Of a stretch of 64,000 bases of DNA, positions 15,609-23,869 are shown piece by piece. The notes below the pieces were generated by a model. The model saw nothing but the letters and a program-made list of their open reading frames with translations, was not told the DNA's origin and made no database searches. Origin of the DNA: a bacterium (GTDB taxonomy: Bacteria; Sysuimicrobiota; Sysuimicrobiia; Sysuimicrobiales; Segetimicrobiaceae); assembly GCA_035295165.1 (NCBI GenBank), contig DATGJN010000049.1, positions 1 to 64,000 on the forward strand, in the 5' to 3' direction. Position 1 is the stretch's first letter; each line of letters opens with the position of its first letter. Both the position numbers and the translations under genes were made by a program.

Positions 15609-16067
15609 ATGGAGGTGCCTGCGCTACGGCGGATCCCAATGCTGCTACGTCGCGCCCGGGTCGGGCACTTAGCTACCGCCGACCGGCGTGGACAACCCTA
15701 CGTCGTCCCCATTTGTTTTGTTTTCGACGGGTACGCGATCTTCACGCCGATCGACAAGAAACCCAAACGGGTGGCACCGCGACAACTTCGACGGGTGCGC
15801 AACATCGATGCCAACGCTCGCGTCGCCCTCATGGTGGATGCGTATCGTGAGGACTGGCGACGCCTGTGGCATATCCTCGTCCTTGGGACTGCGAAGGTGA
15901 TTCAACCTGGCGCAACGGATCACGAGCGTGCAGTGCAGTTGTTGCGTCGAAAATACCGTCAGTACCGTACGATGCGACTCGAGGATAGCTTGGTACTCCA
16001 AATCGCCCCGCACAGAATCACATCGTGGCGCGCCGGCACGCGATCACGTATTCCGCGGTCCAGCTAA
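15609..16067 (+). CDS. PPOX-class, probably F420-dependent enzyme
   Basis: A 152-residue split-barrel flavin/F420-binding protein. It shows RRARVGHLATADRRGQPYVV, then TPIDKKPKR, NIDANARVALMVD, and the WRRLWHILVLGTAKVI strand, as in the Rv0121-like group of PPOX proteins that is thought to use coenzyme F420. The closest known relatives reduce or bind small redox substrates, but the reaction is unproven. ATG 15609 lies 8 bases after the AhpD-like stop, so the two are probably co-transcribed. The next gene is an LLM-type oxidoreductase that often also uses F420. Confidence 0.8.
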   Translation: MEVPALRRIPMLLRRARVGHLATADRRGQPYVVPICFVFDGYAIFTPIDKKPKRVAPRQLRRVRNIDANARVALMVDAYREDWRRLWHILVLGTAKVIQPGATDHERAVQLLRRKYRQYRTMRLEDSLVLQIAPHRITSWRAGTRSRIPRSS

Positions 16068-16094
16068 CTCCCGGATGATGAGGTGGGATGGTCG

Positions 16095-17012
16095 TCAAAC
16101 GACACGGCGAATCTCCTCCAAGATCCTGAGAACGTCGCTCTCGGAGTGTACCCCGGGTGAGAACGTGGCGTCAAAGAAGATCTCATTCACCCCAAGTGTT
16201 TTAACAGCCGCGATGTCAGCTTTGATTTCCTCCAGTGTGCCAGAGAATATCCAGCGCTTTTCCCCCAATGGCTGTTGGGTTATCGAGAGATTAGCGCGCA
16301 CCACGACCTCTACGGAGGCGGGGTCTCTCCCTGCAGCCCTTGCCATGTCCTTGAGGCCCGCCATCATCTGCTTCATTCCGTCCACCGGCACGGCTACCGG
16401 ATTCCACCCATTTGCCAGCGTTGCTGCCCGCTTGAGGGCGCTAGGAGAGAACGCAGCGAGGTACAGTGGCGGATGAGGTTTCTGCACAGGTTTGGGCTGG
16501 ATGATGGACTTAGGGATTTGAAAATAGTGGCCGTGAAACTCCACAGGGTCAGTCGTCCAGATTGCCTTGAGAACCTGAATGAATTCGTCTGCACGCTTGC
16601 CCAGTCCGTTGGGGGAGATTCCCACCGCATCATACTCGTCCTTGGACCACCCTTGGCCAAGCCCGACGCGTAGGCGCCCCGCCGAGAAGATGTCCAGAGT
16701 AGTCAGGCGTCGTGCCAGCATCACGGGATTGTAGAATGGCATATCGAGCACACTGGTACCGAGTGCAATGCGCTTCGTTTGGGCCGCCACAAACGTGAGC
16801 GTCTCAAGGGGATCAAAGACAATTTTGTATGCCTCCGGCAGCGAACCGTCCGGGGTTGCACCATAAGGCGTCTGGGGTTTAACCGGGTAGAGCAACCGCT
16901 CCGTGACCCACACGCTATCGTAACCTAAGGCCTCCGCACGTTGTGCGACCCGTACGATCGAATGAGGATTTGCACTGGAGCCCACTTGGGGAAGGACAAA
17001 ACCCGTACGCAC
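16095..17012 (-). CDS. LLM-class flavin/F420-dependent oxidoreductase
   Basis: A 305-residue luciferase-like TIM-barrel protein. Typical segments are RTGFVLPQVGSSANPHSIVR, AEALGYDSVWVTERLLYP, LGTSVLDMPFYNPVMLARR, LDIFSAGRLRVGLGQGWSKD and the C-terminal GTLEEIKADIAAVKTLGVNE. GTG 17012 is preceded by AGGAGG about 9 bases upstream, which fixes the start although the frame is open further up. It is convergent with the PPOX gene. The family uses FMN or F420 to oxidise or reduce diverse substrates; F420 is favoured by the neighbour, but this is inference. Confidence 0.85.
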   Translation of the reverse strand: MRTGFVLPQVGSSANPHSIVRVAQRAEALGYDSVWVTERLLYPVKPQTPYGATPDGSLPEAYKIVFDPLETLTFVAAQTKRIALGTSVLDMPFYNPVMLARRLTTLDIFSAGRLRVGLGQGWSKDEYDAVGISPNGLGKRADEFIQVLKAIWTTDPVEFHGHYFQIPKSIIQPKPVQKPHPPLYLAAFSPSALKRAATLANGWNPVAVPVDGMKQMMAGLKDMARAAGRDPASVEVVVRANLSITQQPLGEKRWIFSGTLEEIKADIAAVKTLGVNEIFFDATFSPGVHSESDVLRILEEIRRVV

Positions 17013-17139
17013 CAGTCCACCCTCCTGACCTCGGAATCTGATTAATACCGACGAGGTCACGCACGATGGTAATCTGACAACGCCGTTTTGGGTTCCTGCA
17101 CTCCTGTGTTCGAGGAGCCACCCTACCAAGATAAGATCA

Positions 17140-17424
17140 TCAAGCGGACCCCCTACCTCGCAGAGCCTTGAGCGCCGCATGGCGCAGTCCATCCTTCAGC
17201 CTCTCGCGATACTCAACTTCGACGACGAGCGTCGGCTTCACCCAATGCGGCGGCAGGTCGGTCCGTAGCTCACCCCAGTGGTCGCGGAGAGTCGGAACGG
17301 GCGTGAATGGGCAGGTCTCGGCGGGCGTCGCCTTGAGCTCTTCGAGGATCACTTTGCGGGTATCGACCGGAAGCCCGCTGCCTGCCAGTCCCGCATACAC
17401 GAGTTTGCCCTTGCGGTCGTACGC
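17140..17424 (-). pseudogene. ATP-dependent DNA ligase, C-terminal fragment
   Basis: About 95 residues reading AYDRKGKLVYAGLAGSGLPV, then CPFTPVP, HWVKPTLVVEVEYRERLKDG and LRHAALKALRGRG. This is the last part of the OB-fold domain of LigD/LigC-type ATP-dependent ligases. The catalytic nucleotidyltransferase domain is absent: going upstream, homology ends at about 17425, where integrase sequence on the opposite strand begins. It is therefore a gene fragment left by recombination. Confidence 0.8.
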
Positions 17425-17431
17425 CGAGACC

Positions 17432-18581
17432 CTGCTGCACCAGCGGATCTATGAAGTGCGTTCGGGCAAGTACCCGATTCTTGCTAAGCGCACACGAATA
17501 ATCTTCGCGGCCTTTGCCGAAGAGTGGCAGACGAAGCATTTGGTCCGTGTGCGAGCCTCAAGCGCCAAGCGATACCGTGAGCTACTCCAACAGCAGTTGC
17601 TACCAGAGTTCGGAGACCTGCTGCTTGCTGGCATCACCGTTTCGCTTGTACAGACGTTCATGGCGGAGAGTATACGGTCCGGCAAACTTGCGCCCACGAC
17701 GATCAACAGCGCAGTCGCCTTGCTCAAACAGATGCTAGCGTCTGCCGCGGACTGGGGCTATCTTACCACGTCGCCGATTGCCAAGGTACGGAAACTCCCG
17801 ATTCCGCGACGGTCTCTGCCGCTCTGGACGCCGGCCGAACTCCGACGGTTCCTCCTGGTGGTCCCTGGTGCGTGGCGTCCCTTGTGGCTCGTGGCGACGT
17901 TCACAGGACTTCGCCCCGGCGAGATCCAGGCGATGCGATGGACCGATCAAAACTGGCCTGATTTCACGGCCAACAAGATCCACGTCACGATGTCCTACGA
18001 GGCACGATCGAAGGTGCTTGGGGCCCCGAAGACCGACCGGTCCGTGCGAGACGCGGATATGGTTCCGACCGGGTGTCGGATCCTGCAATCGCGTCCGAGT
18101 CGTGCGCATGGCGGACTCGTGTTCCCCGGGGCTGGGGGAGGAGTCTTCAGCCGGGACACCATGAGGGCGGCGTGGGAGCGTACGATCTCTGCGGCGCGAG
18201 TGCGTCCGCTTCGGCCTTATGATCCGCGGCATACGTTCGCGTCGCTCCTGATTGCGGCCGGCAAAAACCCCACTCTACATCGCCCGTCAGATGGGCCACC
18301 ACTCGGCTGGCTTCACTCTTGACACTTACGGGCACCTGATGGAGTCCGCGCCCAAGCGTCAGGTCGAGTGGATTGACGAGCTTGTCTTTCCTGAGGGGTT
18401 CGAATCTGCACTTAATTTGCACTTGTACAGCGCTCCGATCGATTCAGAACCGTGCAGTTCTGTTCTATCGGGGGACAGGTCAGACCCCTTGTATGACGGG
18501 CTTCCCGGTAGTGTCGTGCCGAACGATGCAGAACAGTGCGTGGTGCCCCCAGCGAGATTCGAACTCGCGTTACCGGCTTGA
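17432..18581 (+). pseudogene. Tyrosine integrase of the island, 5'-truncated and frameshifted
   Basis: Integrase homology starts abruptly (LLHQRIYEVRSGKYPILAKR) without the N-terminal arm-binding part. It continues through the core-binding SAM-like domain (VRASSAKRYRELLQQQLLPE) and the catalytic domain, with the first arginine in TGLRPGEIQAMRW and the PYDPRHTFASLL box. At the CCCC run 18268-18271 the frame shifts by one base; in the other frame the end is intact (LYIARQMGHHSAGFTLDTYG), with the catalytic tyrosine in DTYGH. The shifted frame runs into the tRNA-Glu end. Both defects make an active recombinase unlikely. Confidence 0.88.
18406..18425 (+). repeat. Tandem GCACTT repeats, possible integrase arm sites (right)
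   Basis: Two copies of the GCACTT core 11 bases apart (CTGCACTTA and TTTGCACTTG), in the same orientation and spacing as the left-end pair at 9989-10010, about 115 bases inside the right attachment core and inside the 3' part of the integrase. Confidence 0.45.
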
Positions 18582-18618
18582 AGGGCCGATGTCCTAGGCC
18601 AACCTAGACGATGGGGGC
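18541..18618 (-). tRNA. tRNA-Glu (TTC), island insertion site
   Basis: A full cloverleaf on the minus strand: acceptor GCCCCCA/TGGGGGC, D arm with GTCTAGGTTGGCCTAGGAC, anticodon stem TCGGC/GCCGG around the loop CCTTCAA (anticodon TTC), T arm GCGAG-TTCGAAT-CTCGC, then A and an encoded CCA. Unusually, position 33 is C where U is nearly universal. The last 29 bases are duplicated at 9884-9912. A possible -10 (TATGAT) lies about 20 bases upstream. Confidence 0.93.
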
Positions 18619-18776
18619 GGTTTCTCGATCACCTTATCATATCTGCGATGCCCTCGTCATCGGGGTTTTCGCATCTATCTGGATCGGTGCAAGCGCGACC
18701 CGACTGGCCTGCGATGCGGGTTCTCTTCGGACGCCTTGCCTCCCAAGTGTGGTAGGACATTGTCGAATCAGCTGGT

Positions 18777-19277
18777 TCATGAAGAGTCCGGCCCCGCCGG
18801 GCCGCGCGGGCGTTCGTCGAACGCCGGATGTCCTATCGACGCGAGGATCAGCGCCCGATGATCCTCGCGAAGTCCTTCGGGCCATTCGCCGGGCAGGATG
18901 TAGCGTACTTCGACGACCTCATCGCTCGGACGGAACGTGCCTCCCTCGATGCGGGCGGCGTACACCACGGTCAGGTGGTGGGGCCCTTCCCGCTGGACGG
19001 TCAGCGGTCCCACCGTCCTGATGCGCAGCCCCGTTTCTTCGAAGACCTCTCGGACCACGGTGTGCGCCGGGTCCTCGCCGCGCTGGATCCAGCCGCCGGG
19101 GAGTCCCCACGGCCGCTTCCGCCGGTAGGTGTGGCGTGCGATCAGCACGTGCCCCCGGTCGTCGCGGACGACGGCGACCGCGCCGATCACGAAATGGGCG
19201 TTGAGCCGCCAGACGAGGGCATTCCGCGCCCACGCCGGGAGGCGCGACCACAGCCGCGCCCCCAGTTGTCTCCACAT
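18777..19277 (-). CDS. NUDIX hydrolase
   Basis: A 166-residue protein with a perfect Nudix box, G-x5-E-x7-REVFEETGL, at about residues 68-90 (GGWIQRGEDPAHTVVREVFE), so it hydrolyses a nucleoside-diphosphate-linked substrate with a divalent metal. The N-terminus is a short helical extension (WRQLGARLWSRLPAWARNAL), and the strand HFVIGAVAVVRDDRGHVLIA precedes the box. ATG 19277 starts 13 bases after the Lon-like stop, so the two genes are one transcription unit. The substrate cannot be told. Confidence 0.9.
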   Translation of the reverse strand: MWRQLGARLWSRLPAWARNALVWRLNAHFVIGAVAVVRDDRGHVLIARHTYRRKRPWGLPGGWIQRGEDPAHTVVREVFEETGLRIRTVGPLTVQREGPHHLTVVYAARIEGGTFRPSDEVVEVRYILPGEWPEGLREDHRALILASIGHPAFDERPRGPAGPDSS

Positions 19278-19290
19278 CTGTGCCGGCGGG

Positions 19291-21762
19291 CTAGTGAACC
19301 GATGCGGGCGGCGGACCGTCGTCCTTCTTGCGTTCGTCCGGTTGCCCGTCGCGTTCCGCGAACTTTCGGTAGCGCTCGGCGAGGTCGGCGAGCCTGGCGG
19401 TGACGCGCCCATTCACGGAGGTCGCAGGATACCGCCCCGCGTCGTCGCGCGTGCCTGCCGGCGTGCCGGTGAGGATCTCGATCCCTTCGTCGATGTGGTG
19501 AACTGCCCATACCTGAAAGCGGCCCTCGCGGACGGCCGCGACAATCTCGTCACGGAGCATGAGGTCCGTCACGTTTTGGTGGGGGATGATGACCCCTTGA
19601 CGCCCCGTCAGCCCCTTCGCTTTGCACACGTAATAGAACCCCTCGATCTTTTCGTTGACGCCGCCGATCGGCTGGATCTCACCCATCTGGTTCACCGAAC
19701 CGGTCGTCGCGATGCCCTGATCGATCGGCAGCCCCGCGAGCTCGCTCAGGAGTGCATACAGCTCCGTCGAGCTCGCGCTGTCGCCGTCCACATCCGAGTA
19801 GAGCTGCTCGAACGTCAGCGACGCCGACAGGCTGAGGGGCTGCTGTTGCGCAAATCGGCTTGCCAGGAACGAGGAGAGCACGAACACGCCCTTGCTGTGG
19901 ATCCGGCCCGACATCTGCGTTTCCCGTTCGATGTTCACCACGCCGCGCCCGCCGACGTAGGCGCGGGCCGTGATCCGGCTCGGTTGCCCGAAGGTGTAGT
20001 CGCCGAGCTGGAGCACCGAAAGACCGTTGATCTGGCCGGCGACAGCACCGTCCGTGTCCACGAGGATCTGTCCCCGCGTCATCATCTCCCGGATCTTCTC
20101 CTCCACGAGGTTCGAGCGAGACGCCTTCTCGTCGATCGCGCGTTGCACGTGCTCGCGTGTCACCAACGGGCGCTGGGCTTGCCGCGCCCAGGCGGCGGCC
20201 TCGAAGACGATCTCCACCACCTCGTTGAAACGCGTGCTGAGCTTGTCTTGCTGCGCCGCGAGGCGGGCGCTGTACTCAAGAATCCTCGCCACGGCCGACG
20301 GATCGAGATGGCAGAGCTGATTCCGGTGGCAGATTGCCGCGATCGCGCGCGCGTACTCTTGAATCGTGGCCGGCGTGCGATCCATGACCACGTCGAAATC
20401 GGCCCGGATCTTGAACAGTTTCTCGAACTCCTCGTCGAGCGCGTACAGGAGGTGGTAGATGTCGGGGGTGCCGATCAGCGCAATCTTGACCTGCAGCGGG
20501 ATCGGGTCCGGTTTGAGCGTCGCCGTGGGCATCATGCCCATGCTCTCGCCGAGTGACTCGATCCGGATCTGCTGGCTCCGCAATGCGCGCTTGAGCCCTT
20601 CGTACGCGAAGGGGTTGGTCAGCACGTCCCTGGCCTGCAGGATGAGATAGCCGCCGTTCGCCAGGTGCAGGGCACCCGGCTTGATCATTGTGAAATCGGT
20701 CACCATCGCGCCGAACTCGGCGCGATACTCTGTCTTGCCGACGAGGTTATAGTAGGTGGGGTTCGGCTCGATGACGACCGGTGCCCCGGTCCCGTCCTGG
20801 TGCGAGACAAACAGGTTCACCTGATACCGGGCGAGCGGATCGCGCCGGGGCATCGGCAGTTCGAGCCTCGGGGTACCGCCGCCCTCCTCGTCGCCGTCGC
20901 CGCGAATGTCGGAGAGGTGCTCCAGCATGTCTTGCTTGGCGGCGTCGAGAAACGCCGCGACGGCTGGATGGTCCGCGTACTGCTCCTTCACCCGGTCCAC
21001 CGGCGTGTCAATCATGTACTGGGCGGTCTGTCGCTCGAGCGCCCGCAGCGCCTCCCGTCCTTCCCGTTCCTTGGCGCGGATCTGTCGCACCGTGTCTGAG
21101 ACCAGGTCCTGCAGCCCCTGGGTGCGCTGGACGATCTGCTGCCGGTCGGCCTCGGGGAGCTGCTGGAACACTTCCTCGGAGATCGGGCGGCCCTGGAGAT
21201 CGACGGGCACCGTCGCCACGCCGGCGGGGGTGCGTTGCAGGACGAGGCCCTGCTGACGCGCCTGTTCCTCGAGCTGTTGCCAGATGCCCCCAACGGCTTG
21301 TTCGTATTGCTTGAGGATTTCGGTCCGACGCCGCTCGTACACCTCGCTTGCAAACGCACGGCGCAGGCCATCGCGCACTTCCGCGATCATCTCCGCGACG
21401 TCATGCTGGAACCCCCGGCCGCGCCCCGCCTGGAGGGAGATCGCCGTGGGCTGGCTGCCGTTGGCGAAGTTGCGGACGTAACACCAATCCAGTGGCGTCG
21501 GGCGGGTTCGCGCAGCCCGCTCGACTTGGACGCGGGTGTAGGTACTGCGCCCGGTGCCCGACGCCCCGCTGACGAAGATGTTGTAGCCGATCTGTTCGAC
21601 TGCGAGCCCAAACTCGAGGGCGCGCAGTGCACGTTCTTGTCCGATGATCTGCACGTCAGCCGCCAAGTCTGCGGTCGATCCGAACTCGAGCTGCGTCGGA
21701 TCGCAACGCCATGCCAGCGCATCGGCGGCGAGCCTCCGTACGTCACGCATCGAAATCCCCAT
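19291..21762 (-). CDS. Lon-family ATP-dependent protease (COG1067 type)
   Basis: An 823-residue cytosolic protease of the AAA_32/Lon-related group, without the substrate-binding N-domain of classical Lon. The nucleotide site is GASGTGRS at about residues 66-73, with Arg in place of the usual Walker A Lys. A long helical region follows (LEEQARQQGLVLQ), then a second ATPase-like section with Walker-B-like ALHLANGGYLIL. The proteolytic domain has the Ser-Lys dyad S662 (DGDSASS) and K705 (GGVNEKIEGF), 43 residues apart exactly as in E. coli Lon. It removes damaged or regulatory proteins. The divergent VirB-like cluster starts 136 bases away and may share a regulatory region. Confidence 0.9.
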   Translation of the reverse strand: MGISMRDVRRLAADALAWRCDPTQLEFGSTADLAADVQIIGQERALRALEFGLAVEQIGYNIFVSGASGTGRSTYTRVQVERAARTRPTPLDWCYVRNFANGSQPTAISLQAGRGRGFQHDVAEMIAEVRDGLRRAFASEVYERRRTEILKQYEQAVGGIWQQLEEQARQQGLVLQRTPAGVATVPVDLQGRPISEEVFQQLPEADRQQIVQRTQGLQDLVSDTVRQIRAKEREGREALRALERQTAQYMIDTPVDRVKEQYADHPAVAAFLDAAKQDMLEHLSDIRGDGDEEGGGTPRLELPMPRRDPLARYQVNLFVSHQDGTGAPVVIEPNPTYYNLVGKTEYRAEFGAMVTDFTMIKPGALHLANGGYLILQARDVLTNPFAYEGLKRALRSQQIRIESLGESMGMMPTATLKPDPIPLQVKIALIGTPDIYHLLYALDEEFEKLFKIRADFDVVMDRTPATIQEYARAIAAICHRNQLCHLDPSAVARILEYSARLAAQQDKLSTRFNEVVEIVFEAAAWARQAQRPLVTREHVQRAIDEKASRSNLVEEKIREMMTRGQILVDTDGAVAGQINGLSVLQLGDYTFGQPSRITARAYVGGRGVVNIERETQMSGRIHSKGVFVLSSFLASRFAQQQPLSLSASLTFEQLYSDVDGDSASSTELYALLSELAGLPIDQGIATTGSVNQMGEIQPIGGVNEKIEGFYYVCKAKGLTGRQGVIIPHQNVTDLMLRDEIVAAVREGRFQVWAVHHIDEGIEILTGTPAGTRDDAGRYPATSVNGRVTARLADLAERYRKFAERDGQPDERKKDDGPPPASVH

Positions 21763-21898
21763 ATTCGTGCTCTTCGCTGGAGAGCAACAGTTCGCCTCTT
21801 GACGCGCGGTGACTTTCCGATATATTGATGCTCAGACATATAAGCATCCCACATAAGACCACGGACAGCGGTCCACGACAGGAGCGGTGGGGTTGCAC

Positions 21899-23203
21899 AT
21901 GGAGATTACTCTCAGCCCCGAGACAACGCGGCGGGTTCGCGACGTGCTCGGGGACGATGTGGACCTGTCCCCCGGCGCCGTGCCATCCGCGCTGGCGAGG
22001 CTCGCGGTTGAGGCGCCGCGTGTATACTCGCAGATCCTCACGGAACTGTCGGGGACGGAGATCCGGCTCGACAGCGAGCGTGTGCTCGTTCGACGGCGCT
22101 GGTGGAGCGTGGTGCGGCGCCACCTATTTGGGTGGGCGGAGTACGAGAGCGACGCGGGGGACCGGCTGGTCGCCAAGCGCCACGTCGCGGCGGCGGTGCC
22201 GCTCGGATTGGCCGGCGTGATTCTTCTCCTCCTGGCCGGCTCCGCGGTGTTTCGACACCATGCGCCCGGCGCGGGCGGTCGCCGTCCGGCGGTCGCAGCG
22301 GTGCCGCACACGACATTCGCCCTGCCGCATGCCGCTGCGTCCACGCAGGTGCTCGCCGCTCACCAGACCATGTCCCCGCCGCTGGTTAACCTGCCGATTC
22401 CTCCGCTCGGGCTCCTGGCGTTAGGTGCGGCTGCGAGCGCGCCTGCGGCGCAGGCGGCATCCAGTGCTGAGCCGCCGCGAGATCCCTTGGTGTTCCAGTC
22501 CGATCCGGAGCCGTCTGCGGCGACGACCACGGCAACACCTGCGTCGCACGACGCGGGCGTGGACGCTGCAGCGGGGAGGGGTTCTCCGATCGTCTACGAT
22601 CGCGACCGAGACGAGGCCGAATCGGTACCCGCCGCTGCCAGGGCCACATCCGTGGGACGCGGACCGATGGACGTCGGGAGCGCAGGACAACTCTTGGCCG
22701 CGGGCATGCGCCTTGAAGCGCGCCTCGCCACCGGCGTACTGGTGGCATCGGGCGGGTTGCCCTCGCCGGCGATCGCCGAGACCAGCGGCCCAGTGTTCAC
22801 GTGGCTCGGACACGCGACGCTGGGCGTGGACGGGCGCGTGCAGATCGAATTCACCGTGGCCCGACGCGGTGACGTTGTTCGAGGCGTCGCTCTGGACCCC
22901 GATCGACTCGTGCCGGGACTGCCCGGTCGGACGGAGTTGCGGCAGCCGCGGGCGGCGGCGGCGGCGCTGACAGCGGCGGCGCGTGCGGTCGCGGAGTATG
23001 CGCGCGCGCTCGCTCAGCAAGGCCTCGCCCTGGCCGGGAGTTGGGGTCAGATGACGCTGGGACAAGCGGCGCCGCCCTGGGCCTACTTTGCCTCGTCCTT
23101 CGCGGACGGTATTGCGCCGCGCGGCGACGTCCCGGGACCCGTGGAGACCAGCGAGATCTCCGCGGGGACACCCCTGCTCATCCTGGTGACGGAGGCGCCG
23201 TGA
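21899..23203 (+). CDS. VirB10/TrbI-like protein, first gene of the T4SS-like cluster
   Basis: A 434-residue bitopic protein with a cytoplasmic N-terminal region of about 95 residues, one membrane span (about residues 96-118, LGLAGVILLLLAGSAVF), a long Ala/Pro-rich linker, and a C-terminal domain beginning near LLAAGMRLEARLATGVLVAS, with FTWLGHATLGVDGRVQIEFT. This layout and the C-terminal pattern resemble VirB10/TrbI, which links inner and outer parts of type IV secretion machines. The similarity is moderate, and the call rests partly on its position before the VirB2-, VirB3- and VirB4-like genes. ATG 21899 is used; a GTG four codons upstream is possible. It may be co-regulated with the divergent protease gene. 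Confidence 0.6.
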   Translation: MEITLSPETTRRVRDVLGDDVDLSPGAVPSALARLAVEAPRVYSQILTELSGTEIRLDSERVLVRRRWWSVVRRHLFGWAEYESDAGDRLVAKRHVAAAVPLGLAGVILLLLAGSAVFRHHAPGAGGRRPAVAAVPHTTFALPHAAASTQVLAAHQTMSPPLVNLPIPPLGLLALGAAASAPAAQAASSAEPPRDPLVFQSDPEPSAATTTATPASHDAGVDAAAGRGSPIVYDRDRDEAESVPAAARATSVGRGPMDVGSAGQLLAAGMRLEARLATGVLVASGGLPSPAIAETSGPVFTWLGHATLGVDGRVQIEFTVARRGDVVRGVALDPDRLVPGLPGRTELRQPRAAAAALTAAARAVAEYARALAQQGLALAGSWGQMTLGQAAPPWAYFASSFADGIAPRGDVPGPVETSEISAGTPLLILVTEAP

Positions 23204-23204
23204 A

Positions 23205-23534
23205 ATGTCCGACCCCATCACGCGCCGGATCCTCGCCAGGGCTGCCGCGGCAACCGCCGCCGCAGGTGGGCTAGCTGTGTCCCCGTCCAGCGCTGCCGCG
23301 CAGACGACGCAGTCCGGCGGCGACCTCTTTGCACCGTTGACCAACCTGTTCAACGAGGCGGCGCTCAGCCTGTCAGGCGCCTTCGGGCTCGCCTACGCGA
23401 CGGCGGCGCTGCTGGTCGCGGGCGCGGTGATCGTTGCCGATCATCGGAACGGGGTGCGCAACGCCCTGTGGGTGATCATCGGGTCCGTCATCCTGTTCTT
23501 CGGCGGTCAGATCATCCGGATGATTCACGGCTGA
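23205..23534 (+). CDS. VirB2/TrbC-like pilin
   Basis: A 109-residue protein with the typical layout of VirB2-type pilins: an N-terminal signal sequence (ARAAAATAAAGGLAVSPSSA, cleavage likely after AAAQ or SAAA), a short linker, and two hydrophobic helices (LSLSGAFGLAYATAALLVAG, LWVIIGSVILFFGGQII) joined by a charged loop (DHRNGVRN). Such subunits build the conjugative-type pilus or a short channel. ATG 23205 overlaps the region just after the VirB10-like stop, with GGAGG about 10 bases upstream. It is followed after 4 bases by the VirB3-like gene. Confidence 0.75.
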   Translation: MSDPITRRILARAAAATAAAGGLAVSPSSAAAQTTQSGGDLFAPLTNLFNEAALSLSGAFGLAYATAALLVAGAVIVADHRNGVRNALWVIIGSVILFFGGQIIRMIHG

Positions 23535-23538
23535 CGCG

Positions 23539-23859
23539 ATGCTTCCGCAGCACCCCGTGTACCGCAAACTCGACTCGCCAGTGACGTTGCTCAGCGTAGA
23601 GTTGGAGGACTGGTTCGGACTCGGCGTGGCGTTCGTCGTCTTATCGCGCGTGAGCGATCTTGTCATCGGAGGTGCGCTGGGGTGGCCGCGCGCGGAGGCT
23701 GTCGCGTCACTGCTCATGACCGGATTGTTGTTTGTCATTTGGCGCCGTGTGCGGGAGCGAACTCCGCGCCACTACCTCCGTCACCTGCTAGAGTATCTCG
23801 GCGAGCCTCACGTCTACGAGCTTGACCCGGATGTCGACGCCAATCCCTACCTGCGGTGA
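23539..23859 (+). CDS. VirB3-like protein
   Basis: A 106-residue membrane protein: short N-terminus (LPQHPVYRKLDSPVTLLSVE), two adjacent hydrophobic segments (WFGLGVAFVVLSRVSDLVIG, AVASLLMTGLLFVIWRRV), and a charged tail rich in His, Arg and acidic residues. VirB3 proteins have this size and layout and are encoded directly before VirB4, as here, where the VirB4-like start lies 10 bases after this stop. It probably anchors the ATPase to the inner membrane. Confidence 0.75.
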   Translation: MLPQHPVYRKLDSPVTLLSVELEDWFGLGVAFVVLSRVSDLVIGGALGWPRAEAVASLLMTGLLFVIWRRVRERTPRHYLRHLLEYLGEPHVYELDPDVDANPYLR

Positions 23860-23869
23860 CCGTCTTGTG

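Larger units (their letters stand above)
9884..18569. mobile_element. Integrated genomic island in tRNA-Glu (8.7 kb, decaying)
   Basis: An identical 29-bp sequence, the 3' end of the tRNA-Glu gene, stands at 9884-9912 and 18541-18569. The second copy is inside the intact tRNA, and a tyrosine-integrase remnant lies directly next to it: the standard layout after integrase-mediated insertion into a tRNA gene. The interior is less GC-rich than the flanks and carries a phage-tail-like gene, fragments, repeats and small genes on both strands. The integrase lacks its N-terminus and is frameshifted, so the element probably cannot excise by itself. Confidence 0.88.

Noticed and set aside
19291-21762. 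Classical Lon (LonA) protease
   Set aside because: There is no LAN substrate domain, and Walker A has Arg for Lys; it fits the COG1067 Lon-related group.
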